DNA of 64,000 nt, taken from positions 62,001-126,000 of the forward strand of contig NZ_JABEQN010000002.1 in NCBI RefSeq assembly GCF_014174165.1, in the 5' to 3' direction. Positions 17,169-25,209 of this stretch are shown in pieces. The notes beneath the pieces were generated by a model. The model saw only the letters and a list, made by a program, of their open reading frames with translations, made no database searches and had not been told where the DNA came from. A program made the translations under genes and the position numbers. Origin of the DNA: Gluconacetobacter dulcium (GTDB lineage: Bacteria > Pseudomonadota > Alphaproteobacteria > Acetobacterales > Acetobacteraceae). How positions within the stretch are numbered: position 1 is the first letter of the stretch; each line of letters starts with the position of its first letter.

Positions 17169-17933
17169 TACGGGGTGCGGGATGCCCAGGGTATCGAGCC
17201 GGTCGTGCACCTGTTGCAGCAGGGCGGGGTCGCCGTCCGGGCCGAGTGTGTGGAGGGTGCGCGCCATGGCCAGCAGCACGTCCGAGGTTGCATCGCCCAC
17301 CGCGCGCCACCACCACTCGAGCGCCTGGGCGCGGTCGCCCATCGCCAGCAGGGCCGTGGCGTAATTATGCTGTCCGCGATAATCGCCGCCTTCGGCCGAG
17401 CGGCGATACCATTGGAGGGCCAACGCGGGATCGCGTTCGGTGTGCCAGCCTTCCTCGGTGAAGCGGGCGACCAGGTTCATCGACTTGGCGTGGCCGCGCT
17501 CGGCGGCGCTGCGGAACAGCTCCAGCGCGCGGCGCAGGTCGGCCGGCATGCCGATGCCGCGCATGGTCATGATGCCCAGATTGTAGCAGCCCCAGAGATC
17601 GCCGAGATCGGCGGCCTTTTTGTAGCTGGCGGCGGCGGCCGGGAGGTCGGGCGGGCCGCCCCAGCCGAAATGATGGCAGCGCCCCAGCATGTTATGGGCG
17701 GGCGCGTAGTCGGCCGAGGCCGCGATTTCGTACCATTGCCGTGCCTGGGCCGGGTCGCGCGGCACATAGATGCTGTCGAGCAGGATATCGCCCCAGCGTA
17801 CCTGTTCCGCCACATGGCCCTGCGCCGCGCGGGTGCGGATCGCCTCGATGACGTCGGGCAGGGTGGGGGGTGTTTCCCGGTCTGATCGGCGCCGGCGGGT
17901 GGCCTTCTTCTTCAGGGCATGGACAATCCGCAT
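17160..17933 (-). CDS. Sel1-like repeat protein (copy 1) of the piu iron locus
   Basis: A 257-residue protein with a basic N-terminus (KKKATRRRRSDR) and four to five Sel1-like repeats, each about 36 residues (DPAQARQWYEIAASADYAPA, DLRRALELFRSAAERGHAKS, DPALALQWYRRSAEGGDYRG). Sel1 repeats form TPR-like superhelices for protein contacts. No signal peptide is seen, so it is probably cytoplasmic. It is divergent from piuC across a candidate Fur box and clearly related to a second Sel1 protein after the Fiu-like receptor (shared EGGDYRG/EGGDFRG and GWHTERD/GWAVTRD blocks). In Pseudomonas a Sel1-repeat gene sits beside piuA-piuC (recalled), so co-regulation with siderophore uptake is likely. The molecular role is unknown. 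Confidence 0.85.
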   Translation of the reverse strand: MRIVHALKKKATRRRRSDRETPPTLPDVIEAIRTRAAQGHVAEQVRWGDILLDSIYVPRDPAQARQWYEIAASADYAPAHNMLGRCHHFGWGGPPDLPAAAASYKKAADLGDLWGCYNLGIMTMRGIGMPADLRRALELFRSAAERGHAKSMNLVARFTEEGWHTERDPALALQWYRRSAEGGDYRGQHNYATALLAMGDRAQALEWWWRAVGDATSDVLLAMARTLHTLGPDGDPALLQQVHDRLDTLGIPHPVPA

Positions 17934-17997
17934 GTGCTGGAACCCGTAACGATTGGCAATCGACGGTTACAAACCATGGGCGGAATAATTGTGCAAT

Positions 17998-18012
17998 TGA
18001 TAATCTGTTGCA
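17998..18012. promoter_or_regulatory. Candidate Fur box between Sel1 gene and piuC
   Basis: TGATAAT-C-TGTTGCA has the 7-1-7 layout of Fur boxes, and its left half is identical to the classical TGATAAT. Related sites TGCGAAT-A-TGTCGCA and TGAGAAT-A-TGTCGCA lie before two other siderophore loci in this window. Its position suits iron repression of both divergent genes. Confidence 0.6.
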
Positions 18013-18094
18013 ATGTGGCTATTCAGCAGCTTCGCCATGTTGTCCATGCCGGCCGTCCATGGTCGGCCGGGCCTGCTCCCTGATCGAGACTGCC

Positions 18095-18781
18095 ATGTTG
18101 CTGCATATTCCCGATGTTCTTTCGGCCGAGGAAGTCCTGCATTGTCGTCGTGCGCTGGCCGACGCGCCGTGGGCGGACGGCAAGGTGACGGCGGGGCCGC
18201 AATCGGCGTCGGCCAAGCATAATCTGCAGATTCCGCTGGACCATCCGCTGCATCGGTCGCTCGGTGAGATCGTGCTGCGTGCGCTGGGGCGGAACGCGCT
18301 GTTCAACAGTGCTGTCGTGCCGCTGCGTGTCGTGCCGCCGCTGTTCAACCGCTATGACGAGGGCATGTCGTTCGGCGCGCATGTGGACAATGCCATCCGG
18401 CCGATCCCCAATTCAGGCGGGATGCGCATCCGCACGGATGTGTCGTCCACGCTCTTCCTGACCGACCCGGAGGAATACGAGGGAGGCGCGTTGCGGATTC
18501 ATGATGCGTCGGGCGTGCAGGAGATCAAGCTGCCGGCCGGCGACATGATCGTTTACGACACCACGGTGCTGCATGACGTGGCCCCGATCACGCGCGGGAG
18601 TCGCTGGGCGTCGTTTTTCTGGACGCAATCGATGGTGCGGGATGTGGAGCGGCGGCGGATTCTGTTCGACCTCGATCGTACGATCATGGATCTGCGCTCG
18701 CGCCTGCCGGATGACGACCCCGCCGTACTGGAACTGGTGAACTGCTATCATAATCTCATGCGCCAATGGTGTGAACTCTGA
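18095..18781 (+). CDS. piuC: PKHD-type Fe(II)/2-oxoglutarate hydroxylase PiuC
   Basis: A 228-residue member of the PiuC/YbiX family. The Fe-binding triad is His96 and Asp98 (GAHVDNA) plus His160 (VLHDVAP), and Arg170 (GSRWASFFW) suits 2-oxoglutarate binding. YbiX/PiuC genes sit beside catecholate siderophore receptors (fiu, piuA) in E. coli and Pseudomonas and are iron-repressed. The substrate is not settled. The ATG at 18095 has a short GAG ribosome site and matches the usual family start (MLLHIPDVLS). Here the partner Fiu-like receptor lies about 2 kb downstream, separated by an AT-rich gap and a FemAB-like gene. Confidence 0.93.
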   Translation: MLLHIPDVLSAEEVLHCRRALADAPWADGKVTAGPQSASAKHNLQIPLDHPLHRSLGEIVLRALGRNALFNSAVVPLRVVPPLFNRYDEGMSFGAHVDNAIRPIPNSGGMRIRTDVSSTLFLTDPEEYEGGALRIHDASGVQEIKLPAGDMIVYDTTVLHDVAPITRGSRWASFFWTQSMVRDVERRRILFDLDRTIMDLRSRLPDDDPAVLELVNCYHNLMRQWCEL

Positions 18782-19270
18782 TCGCTGGAAACAGAAGGTC
18801 GTCCGGCCGGGTTTTCTGAAAAGCCTTGCGGAGGGCGATGATCGGGCGCGCGCAGGCTGACGGGGGTTGTCGCGATCGCGCCTGCGTGGCGACAGAGGCG
18901 CCCGAACGGCCGTTGCGATCCGGCCTTGCGGGTGGGTGAGGACGCGCCTGTCTGGTTGCCGCGTCTGGTGAGACACCGTGCCACGGTCTGGCGGGGCGGT
19001 GGCGCGATATCGTTCGCGCGTTGCTCTGTCCGCACGTATCTTGGGCGGATGGATCGTCATTTTTTACGATTTGAATCGGTTGTGTGTCGCGCGTGCCGCG
19101 TCTTGCCTGTCAACGGTCATGACGGCGGGAGGGGGCGGGTCTGTGCTGCCGGACGATATGCGCCGGGCGGTCGTGGGTGGTTTGCGGTCGCGCGTTCCTC
19201 GATGGTGGCGTTTCAGGTACGTGAGGCCGGCGCGCTGTGGCGTTTCGCAGGCTTGCCGTCGGCGGGTCGG

Positions 19271-19284
19271 GTAACAATTGTTAC
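19271..19284. promoter_or_regulatory. Perfect 14-bp palindrome, candidate operator
   Basis: GTAACAATTGTTAC is fully self-complementary and stands out as AT-rich in GC-rich surroundings. It is about 300 bases upstream of the FemAB-like gene. The binding protein is unknown. Confidence 0.4.
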
Positions 19285-19520
19285 ATTGGAAACGGGTCGC
19301 ACGCCCCGCCCGCCATGCGGTCGCGAGCCGGACGGACGCGCGTGCGGTCTTGCAACTGGAGGCGTGGTGGAAACGTGCGCCAAGAATTAATAAATAAAAT
19401 CAATTATTTGTTTGAAAAAGTTCGCTGGCCGGTGACGAGCCGATCGTTCGGTGTCGCGGCGCGGGCCGATCATTCGTCGTGAAGGGGCGGATCATTGACG
19501 ACTATAAAATATTTGTCATA

Positions 19521-19547
19521 TGATACATTTCGATACGTTCTGTATCA
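19521..19547. promoter_or_regulatory. Inverted repeat TGATACA/TGTATCA upstream of the FemAB-like gene
   Basis: TGATACA at 19521-19527 and TGTATCA at 19541-19547 form a 7-bp inverted repeat, with further GATAC copies at 19532 and 19561. It lies 40-65 bases before the start codon, within AT-rich sequence that also has a TATAAA-like element at 19503. A regulator site or promoter is likely. Confidence 0.45.
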
Positions 19548-19585
19548 ATAGACATATAAAGATACAAACTTGAGTCGTTAGCAAA

Positions 19586-20560
19586 ATGTTAATGTCGTCA
19601 TCCTCCCCCGATGTTTCCTACCCTTCCGTCGAGCATTCGATATTTCATGAAAACTGGTGGATGGACGCCGCGACCGATGGAAATTACGAGACCCTGGAAA
19701 TAAGAAATGGGGGAAATATCGTCTCGGATTTTCATTATTGTCGGAAAAAGCATTTGGGGATGCGGTATATAATTCCTCCCCCTTATACGAGAACATTGGG
19801 GCCGCGCTTCTTCCTTCCGGCTTCCAAGCCGTTTCGTAGAGGGCAGAAGATACGGAACATCGTCGCGGAGCTTATCCGGAAGCTTCCGAAATACGATCAT
19901 CTGAAAATTCGTCTCGATCCATCGGACGATTCCGCATTCGCTTTTTCGATCTGCGGGTTGCAGATAAGAAATGAATTTACCTTCCGCATAGCGCCGGATG
20001 TGACGCCCGGTGTCGTCCTGGAGCAATGTGACCAGAAGACGCGGAACCTGATCCGATCGGCGTCTCAAAAACTTGAGGTTACTCAAAGCGCGGACATTGA
20101 AGCGTTCATTCGCATGTCCCTGGTCGATCAGTCGGCGTCGGAAAACAGGCATGATTTTGCGACGATGGCGAAACTCTTCGAAGCCTGCCTGCGGCATGAC
20201 AGGGCGTGCGTCATCAGCGCCTACGACGAAAAGAAAAAACAGGTCTCTTCGTCAGTATTGATCTGGGATGAGAAGAATCTTTATTATTGGCTGTCGGCGC
20301 GTGATCGAAATGCATCCATACCGGGGGCGAACATGCTCCTGATATGGGAGGCTTTGAAGCTTGCTTCGGCAAAGGCGCTGACATTCGATTTCGATAGTTT
20401 TGCCTCTGTCGGCACCGCGAAAATGCTTGCAAGCTTTGGGCAGCCTCCTGTTCTTCGCCCGCATGTGATCGGTGCTTCCGTGCGCTATGAATGGGAGCGC
20501 GCCGCCAATGCGACTCTCATGTCTCTGCGGGATTACTGGAAGAGGAAGATCGTGGCCTGA
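19586..20560 (+). CDS. FemAB/BioF2-like GNAT acyltransferase, probably acquired
   Basis: A 324-residue protein resembling FemAB/BioF2-like GNAT proteins. An N-terminal segment (SIFHENWWMDAATDGNYETL) is followed by a two-half GNAT-type fold with a late region (ISAYDEKKKQVSSSVLIWDE, then YYWLSARDRNASIPGANMLL and KALTFDFDSFASVGTAKMLA) typical of the second half. No signal peptide or membrane segment is seen. Such proteins transfer amino-acyl or acyl groups to amines in wall, polysaccharide or amino-acid conjugates; the substrate here is unknown. The gene is visibly AT-richer than its neighbours and uses AGA and ATA codons that they avoid, signs of transfer. It lies between piuC and the Fiu-like receptor. 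The start is ATG 19586 or 19592. Confidence 0.8.
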   Translation: MLMSSSSPDVSYPSVEHSIFHENWWMDAATDGNYETLEIRNGGNIVSDFHYCRKKHLGMRYIIPPPYTRTLGPRFFLPASKPFRRGQKIRNIVAELIRKLPKYDHLKIRLDPSDDSAFAFSICGLQIRNEFTFRIAPDVTPGVVLEQCDQKTRNLIRSASQKLEVTQSADIEAFIRMSLVDQSASENRHDFATMAKLFEACLRHDRACVISAYDEKKKQVSSSVLIWDEKNLYYWLSARDRNASIPGANMLLIWEALKLASAKALTFDFDSFASVGTAKMLASFGQPPVLRPHVIGASVRYEWERAANATLMSLRDYWKRKIVA

Positions 20561-20731
20561 TAGGGGCGATCGGGGGGCTGTGCACGGTCTGGACTCCCGC
20601 GGTCGGCAGGGGGCGGGGCATCGTTTTCGGCGCTGCTTGCGGCGGGTGTTTCCGGCTTGCGGGAAACCCGACATTTTTTGTCTTAATTAGCTTCCTTGAC
20701 GCCTTGTATCTCTCATGAAACATCACTGCTT

Positions 20732-20750
20732 AATGCGAATATGTCGCATT
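20732..20750. promoter_or_regulatory. Candidate Fur box before the Fiu-like receptor
   Basis: AATGCGA and TCGCATT form a perfect 7-bp inverted repeat with a 5-base spacer. Read as a 7-1-7 site it is TGCGAAT-A-TGTCGCA (20734-20748). It lies about 30 bases before the preferred start codon, where bound Fur would block the promoter or ribosome loading region. Confidence 0.65.
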
Positions 20751-20781
20751 TTCATGTTTCATGTCGAGGAAACCTGGGCGA

Positions 20782-23109
20782 ATGGGTGTCACTGGAAAAT
20801 GGCGTAATGCACGGCATGTGGCGCCCCAGGGCGGTCAGGTGCTGTGTGGGCTGGCGATGGCGATGATCGGCGGCCAGGGGCTGGCCGCGACGCCGGGCGT
20901 GGCGGCGGCGGACAGGCTGACCGACGAGGAAAAGAAAAAGGCGCAGGAAGAGCGCGCCAATCCCCGGCACGAGCATATCGAGGTTGTGGGCCAGTGGCGT
21001 GACATGTCGCCGAAATTCACCGCGCCGCTGCTGGATACGCCCAAGAGCGTTTCGATCATCTCCCGCCAGTTGTTGAGCCAGACCGCCTCGAACACGCTGG
21101 CCGATGCGCTGCGCAATGTGCCCGGCATTACGATGGGGGCGGGCGAGGGCGGTAATCCGGTGGGCGACCGGCCGTTCCTGCGCGGGTTCGATGCGCAGTC
21201 GAGCACCTTTGTCGATGGATTGCGCGATGTCGGCGCGCAGTCGCGCGAGACGTTCAATGTCGAATCGATCGAGGTCGTGAAAGGTGATTCCGGCGCCATT
21301 GCCGGGCGCGGCGGTGCCGGTGGCGCGCTGCTGATCAACAGCAAGATGCCGACGCTGAAGAATGCGATCGACGCCAATCTTGGTTTCGGCAATGCCGATT
21401 ACAAGCGCGGCACGTTCGACGGCAACTGGCGGGTGACGGAGAGCGGGGCCTTCCGCCTGAACCTGATGGGCGACGACCAGGGGGTGGCCGGGCGCGGGCC
21501 GACCCATTATCGCCGGTTCGGCGTGGCGCCGTCGCTATCGTTCGGGCTGGGGACGGCCAACCGCGTGACCGTGATGTATTATCACATGCAGAATGACGAC
21601 CTGCCCGATGTCGGCATTCCCTACAGCAATCCGCCTTTCAACCGGCGTTCGGATGGCGCGGCGCGGGTGCTGGGGACGGGGAGCGGCGCGCCGGTGAAGG
21701 TGCCGTTCGATACCTGGTACGGGTTGGAAAATCGTGATTCCAACCAGGATGGCATCGATATGGGGACGCTGCGGCTGGAGCATGATTTCAGCAGCACGCT
21801 GCATCTGCGCAATACCACGCGCTATTCCGAAACGACCCAGAACGACCGCTGGACGATGCCCGACGACAGCCAGGGCAATATCTATTACGGCTATGTCTAT
21901 CGCCGCCTGAACAGCCGCTTCTCGACCTTCGATACGGCGACCAACCAGACCGATTTCTATGGATCGTTCGATCTGGCGGGTTTCAGGAACCAGTTTGCCT
22001 CGGGGGCCGAGTTTACCCGCGAGCAGGGCAAGAACGACAATTATCTGGCCATCGTGAATGGCCAGAACGTGGGGGCGGGGACGAACTTCACCCGCTGCGC
22101 GACGGCGCTGGCCTTTTCGTCGCATACCTGCACGTCGCTGCTCGATCCGAACCCGAACGACCTGTGGACGGGCGATCTGAAACATGCCGGCAACCCGAAC
22201 AGCACGCGCTTCGATACCAAGGCCGTCTATCTGTTCGATACCATCACGCTGCTGAAGCAGCTTCAGGCCAATGTCGGCCTGCGCTACGACAATGTGCAGA
22301 GCACCTATCGCACGGCGACGAGCGAGTATGGGCGCGGGGACAATCTGTTCACCTATCAGGGCGCGCTGGTCTACAAGCCGCGTTCCAACGGGTCGATCTA
22401 TGCGTCGTATGCCACGTCGGCGATTCCGCCGGGCAATTCGGTGGGGCAGGGATCGGACGATATCAGCCTGGGCGCCGACCGGAGCGGCAATGTGGGGGCC
22501 GTGCTGAAGCCCGAGCGTGACCGGACGATCGAAGTCGGCACCAAGTGGAACGTGCTGCATAACCGGCTGCTGCTGACCGGTGCGCTGTTCCAGATCGACG
22601 CCACGAACTTCAAGATCACCACCGCGACGGGCGGGATCGACAATGGCGGGACCAAGCGGGTGCGGGGCTTCGAGGTTGGCGTGAACGGGCAGATTACCCG
22701 CAAATGGTCGATCAATGGCGGCTTTACCTATCTGGACGCGCGGCTGCTGAAGGCGGGGGGCGCGGGTGCCGCCGCCGGGGTGATGGATGGGCGGCATGCG
22801 CCGAACACCCCGGAGAACAGTCTGGCGCTGTGGACGACCTATCGCCCGATCGAGCCGCTGACGATCGCGGGTGGCGTTTATTACATGGCCAAGGTCTACG
22901 GCACGGATTCCCCTACCGCGCCGAAATTCATTCCCGGCTATTACCGGTTCGATGTCATGGCGAGCTACCGGTTCCTGACGCACTACACGCTTCAGCTCAA
23001 CATCCAGAACCTGGCCAACCGGCGCTATTTTACCCAAGCCTACACCACGCATTATGCGATGCAGGCGCCGGGGCGGACGGCGATGGTCAATCTGAACGCG
23101 CATTTCTGA
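20782..23109 (+). CDS. TonB-dependent catecholate siderophore receptor, Fiu/PiuA-like
   Basis: A 775-residue outer-membrane receptor with a signal peptide (ending near LAATPG), plug (about 55-190, with DTPKSVSIISRQLL, ADALRNVPGITMGAGEGGNP and RPFLRGFDAQSSTFVDGLRD) and barrel ending in aromatic MVNLNAHF. The C-terminal NIQNLANRRYF-QAYTTHYAMQAPGR pattern resembles E. coli Fiu, which imports monomeric catechol-iron complexes. I prefer ATG 20782 because GAGGAA lies about ten bases upstream; ATG 20761 has no ribosome site. A candidate Fur box is immediately upstream. A Sel1-repeat protein follows by 14 bases and PiuC lies upstream, as in known fiu/piuA loci. Confidence 0.92.
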   Translation: MGVTGKWRNARHVAPQGGQVLCGLAMAMIGGQGLAATPGVAAADRLTDEEKKKAQEERANPRHEHIEVVGQWRDMSPKFTAPLLDTPKSVSIISRQLLSQTASNTLADALRNVPGITMGAGEGGNPVGDRPFLRGFDAQSSTFVDGLRDVGAQSRETFNVESIEVVKGDSGAIAGRGGAGGALLINSKMPTLKNAIDANLGFGNADYKRGTFDGNWRVTESGAFRLNLMGDDQGVAGRGPTHYRRFGVAPSLSFGLGTANRVTVMYYHMQNDDLPDVGIPYSNPPFNRRSDGAARVLGTGSGAPVKVPFDTWYGLENRDSNQDGIDMGTLRLEHDFSSTLHLRNTTRYSETTQNDRWTMPDDSQGNIYYGYVYRRLNSRFSTFDTATNQTDFYGSFDLAGFRNQFASGAEFTREQGKNDNYLAIVNGQNVGAGTNFTRCATALAFSSHTCTSLLDPNPNDLWTGDLKHAGNPNSTRFDTKAVYLFDTITLLKQLQANVGLRYDNVQSTYRTATSEYGRGDNLFTYQGALVYKPRSNGSIYASYATSAIPPGNSVGQGSDDISLGADRSGNVGAVLKPERDRTIEVGTKWNVLHNRLLLTGALFQIDATNFKITTATGGIDNGGTKRVRGFEVGVNGQITRKWSINGGFTYLDARLLKAGGAGAAAGVMDGRHAPNTPENSLALWTTYRPIEPLTIAGGVYYMAKVYGTDSPTAPKFIPGYYRFDVMASYRFLTHYTLQLNIQNLANRRYFTQAYTTHYAMQAPGRTAMVNLNAHF

Positions 23110-23123
23110 GCAGGCGGGCTGCC

Positions 23124-23849
23124 ATGCTGCATGGTGCCGCCGGGCCGCGGGCCGGAGGGGACGCGGTGACGGCCGGGGTTGCGACGATCTGCGACCTGGC
23201 TGGCGGCGGGGTGGCCGATGCGCAGCTTGTGCTGGGGCAGATCCTGCTGGATGGCGTGCTGTTGCCGCGCGACCCGCGCGGCGCCCTGGGCTGGTTTCTG
23301 GCGGCGGCGCGGCAGGGCAGCGCCATGGGGTGCAACATGGTCGGGCGCTGCTGCGAACTGGGGTGGGGCATGTCCCCGACCCCGGCGGAGGCGATGCGCT
23401 GGTATCGGCGGGCCGCCTGCGCCGGTCTGGACTGGGGCATGTACAATTACGCCACCGGGCTGACCCTGGGGTGGGACGGGCCGCCCGATCATGGGCGGGC
23501 GCTGGCGTGGCTGCGGCGGGCCGCCGCGCGCGGGCATTGTAAATCGTTCAATATCATCGGCGGCTTTTATGAAGACGGGTGGGCCGTGACGCGCGATCTG
23601 GCGCAGGCGCGGGCATGGTATGTCCGCGCCGCCGAGGGCGGGGATTTTCGCGGACATTTCAATCTGGGGCGCTTCCTGCTGGCCGAGGGGCGGACGGCGC
23701 AGGCGCATCGGCATTTTGAGATTGCCGGTGGGACCGCGACACCGGCCTTTCGCGCCAGGATGGAACGATTCCTGGCGGGAGGCGGAATGCAGGACGAGGG
23801 AGCCATGCGCTTTGCCCCGGTTGGGGAGGTGGGCGGATTAGGGGCCTGA
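23124..23849 (+). CDS. Sel1-like repeat protein (copy 2) of the piu iron locus
   Basis: A protein of up to 241 residues with four to five Sel1-like repeats (DPRGALGWFLAAARQGSAMG, PAEAMRWYRRAACAGLDWG, DHGRALAWLRRAAARGHCKS, DLAQARAWYVRAAEGGDFRG). It is a paralogue of the copy at 17160-17933. It follows the Fiu-like receptor by 14 bases and is probably co-transcribed from the same iron-regulated promoter. The ATG at 23124 has no strong ribosome site; a GTG at 23166 preceded by GGAGGGG at 5 bases may be the true start and would drop 14 residues. No export signal is seen. Function unknown; a protein-binding role in siderophore-iron handling is inferred from context. Confidence 0.83.
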   Translation: MLHGAAGPRAGGDAVTAGVATICDLAGGGVADAQLVLGQILLDGVLLPRDPRGALGWFLAAARQGSAMGCNMVGRCCELGWGMSPTPAEAMRWYRRAACAGLDWGMYNYATGLTLGWDGPPDHGRALAWLRRAAARGHCKSFNIIGGFYEDGWAVTRDLAQARAWYVRAAEGGDFRGHFNLGRFLLAEGRTAQAHRHFEIAGGTATPAFRARMERFLAGGGMQDEGAMRFAPVGEVGGLGA

Positions 23850-23948
23850 CCGTTGGGGGGCGGGGCCATCGGTGCGGGCTTTGGTCCGGATTTTGGCAAT
23901 ACCGTCTTTCGGGGGATAGAGTTCCGTCATGTGATTCGGGATGACGAG

Positions 23949-25151
23949 ATGACTGTTTCCTCCGCCTCTTTCGTGCCGGCCGGGGCCGGGATCATTCGCC
24001 TGATCGCCTGTGCCGCCGGGCTGGTGGTGGCCAATATCTATTATGCGCAACCGCTGATCGGCCTGATCGGGCCGGATATCGGTCTGGCGCCGGCCTGGCT
24101 GGGCAGCATCGTGATGCTGACCCAACTGGGATATGGCTGCGGCATGATCGGCCTGGTTTCGCTGGCCGATATCGTGGAGAATCGGCGGCTGGTGCTGGCC
24201 GCGCTGGGCGGGCTGGCCCTGACGCTGCTGGCCGCCGCCTTCGCGCGCTCGACCTGGGCGTTTCTGGTCATGGCGTTTGCCATCGGCGTGTTCGCGACCG
24301 CCGCCCAGGTGCTGGTGCCGCTGGCGTCGCATCTCTCGGCCGAGAAGGATCGCGGGCGGGTGGTGGGCACGGTGATGGGCGGGCTGATCGGCGGGATCAT
24401 GCTGGCGCGGCCGTTTTCCAGCGTCGTGGCCGATCATGCCGGGTGGCATGCCGTCTTCCTGGCGTCGTGCGCGATGACGCTGGTGTTGATGGTGGCGCTG
24501 GCGCGGGGCCTGCCGCGCCGGCAGCCCGTACATGACGGGTTGACCTACGGGCATATCCTCGCCTCGCTGCCCGGTATCCTGTGCGAGACGCCGCTGCTGC
24601 GCCGGCGGGCGTTCTATCAGGGGGCGGTGTTCGCCGCGTTCAATATCTTCTGGACGGCGGTGCCGCTGCAACTGGCCTCGGCGCCGTTTCATCTGGGGCA
24701 GACGGGCATTGCCCTGTTCGCGCTGGCCGGGGCGGGTGGTGCGTTGGCGGCCCCGGTGGCCGGGCGGCTGGCCGACCGGGGGCTGACGAATGCGGCCACG
24801 ACCGGGGCCATGGTGATGGTGGCGGGCGGATTCGCGCTGGGGCTGGCGGCCGTCGCGGCCCATGCGCTGGTGCCGCTGGCGGTCGCGGCGATCGTGCTGG
24901 ATGCCGGGGTGCAGACCAACCAGGTGATCAGCATGCGGGCGATCTATCTGCTGCGGCCGGAGATTAGGGGACGGCTGAACGCGCTGTTCATGACCATCGT
25001 GTTTCTGTGCGGCGCGACGGGTTCGGTGCTGGCGGCCGCCCTGTTTCATCATGGTGGATGGCAGGCGGTCTCGCTGGCCGGGGCGGTGCTGCCCCTGATT
25101 GCGCTGGGGCGGCAGGCGCTGGCCGGCGAGGCGTTGCGGCGGCGCGCCTGA
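23949..25151 (+). CDS. MFS transporter
   Basis: A 400-residue, very hydrophobic protein with about twelve membrane segments, in the drug/metabolite-exporter part of the major facilitator superfamily. Seen are an N-terminal helix (LIACAAGLVVANIYYAQPLI), the loop 2-3 region (GLVSLADIVENRR) that stands in for the usual GxLaDrxGRr, and a second-half loop (VAGRLADRGLTN). The NIYYAQPL motif recurs in a group of uncharacterised alphaproteobacterial MFS proteins. The substrate is unknown. I chose ATG 23949 because the protein then begins close to the first helix. It follows the Sel1 gene by 100 bases and may be separate from the iron locus. A large hairpin lies at its 3' end. Confidence 0.9.
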   Translation: MTVSSASFVPAGAGIIRLIACAAGLVVANIYYAQPLIGLIGPDIGLAPAWLGSIVMLTQLGYGCGMIGLVSLADIVENRRLVLAALGGLALTLLAAAFARSTWAFLVMAFAIGVFATAAQVLVPLASHLSAEKDRGRVVGTVMGGLIGGIMLARPFSSVVADHAGWHAVFLASCAMTLVLMVALARGLPRRQPVHDGLTYGHILASLPGILCETPLLRRRAFYQGAVFAAFNIFWTAVPLQLASAPFHLGQTGIALFALAGAGGALAAPVAGRLADRGLTNAATTGAMVMVAGGFALGLAAVAAHALVPLAVAAIVLDAGVQTNQVISMRAIYLLRPEIRGRLNALFMTIVFLCGATGSVLAAALFHHGGWQAVSLAGAVLPLIALGRQALAGEALRRRA

Positions 25152-25197
25152 CCGGGTGGGCGCGCCGGGTTGATTCGGCGCGCTGGTCCGGTCAGGC
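25146..25197. terminator. Nested hairpin between convergent MFS and glycosyltransferase genes
   Basis: Outer arms GCCTGACCGG (25146-25155) and CCGGTCAGGC (25188-25197) enclose inner arms GCGCGCC (25160-25166) and GGCGCGC (25177-25183). The structure overlaps the MFS stop codon and lies between convergent genes, so it likely terminates both. No T tract is present. Confidence 0.55.
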
Positions 25198-25209
25198 TTC
25201 CGTGGCTGA

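Larger units (their letters stand above)
18782..19585. other. Large intergenic region with palindromes and an AT-rich right end
   Basis: About 800 bases with no gene I can support; the open frames lack family signatures and plausible starts. The left 600 bases are GC-rich like the genome. From about 19380 the sequence becomes strongly AT-rich. Features seen are a perfect 14-bp palindrome at 19271-19284 and a 7-bp inverted repeat with 13-base spacer at 19521-19547, a likely control region for the next gene. An sRNA cannot be excluded. Confidence 0.55.

Noticed and set aside
18926-19390. A 154-codon plus-strand frame in the large intergenic region
   Set aside because: No ribosome site, no domain, Arg/Gly-rich random-looking composition.
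17160-23849. The piu locus as a toxin-antitoxin or defence island because of its Sel1 repeats and foreign-looking gene
   Set aside because: Sel1 repeats here are in a known iron-uptake context with Fur-like sites; no nuclease, toxin or phage-related domain is visible.
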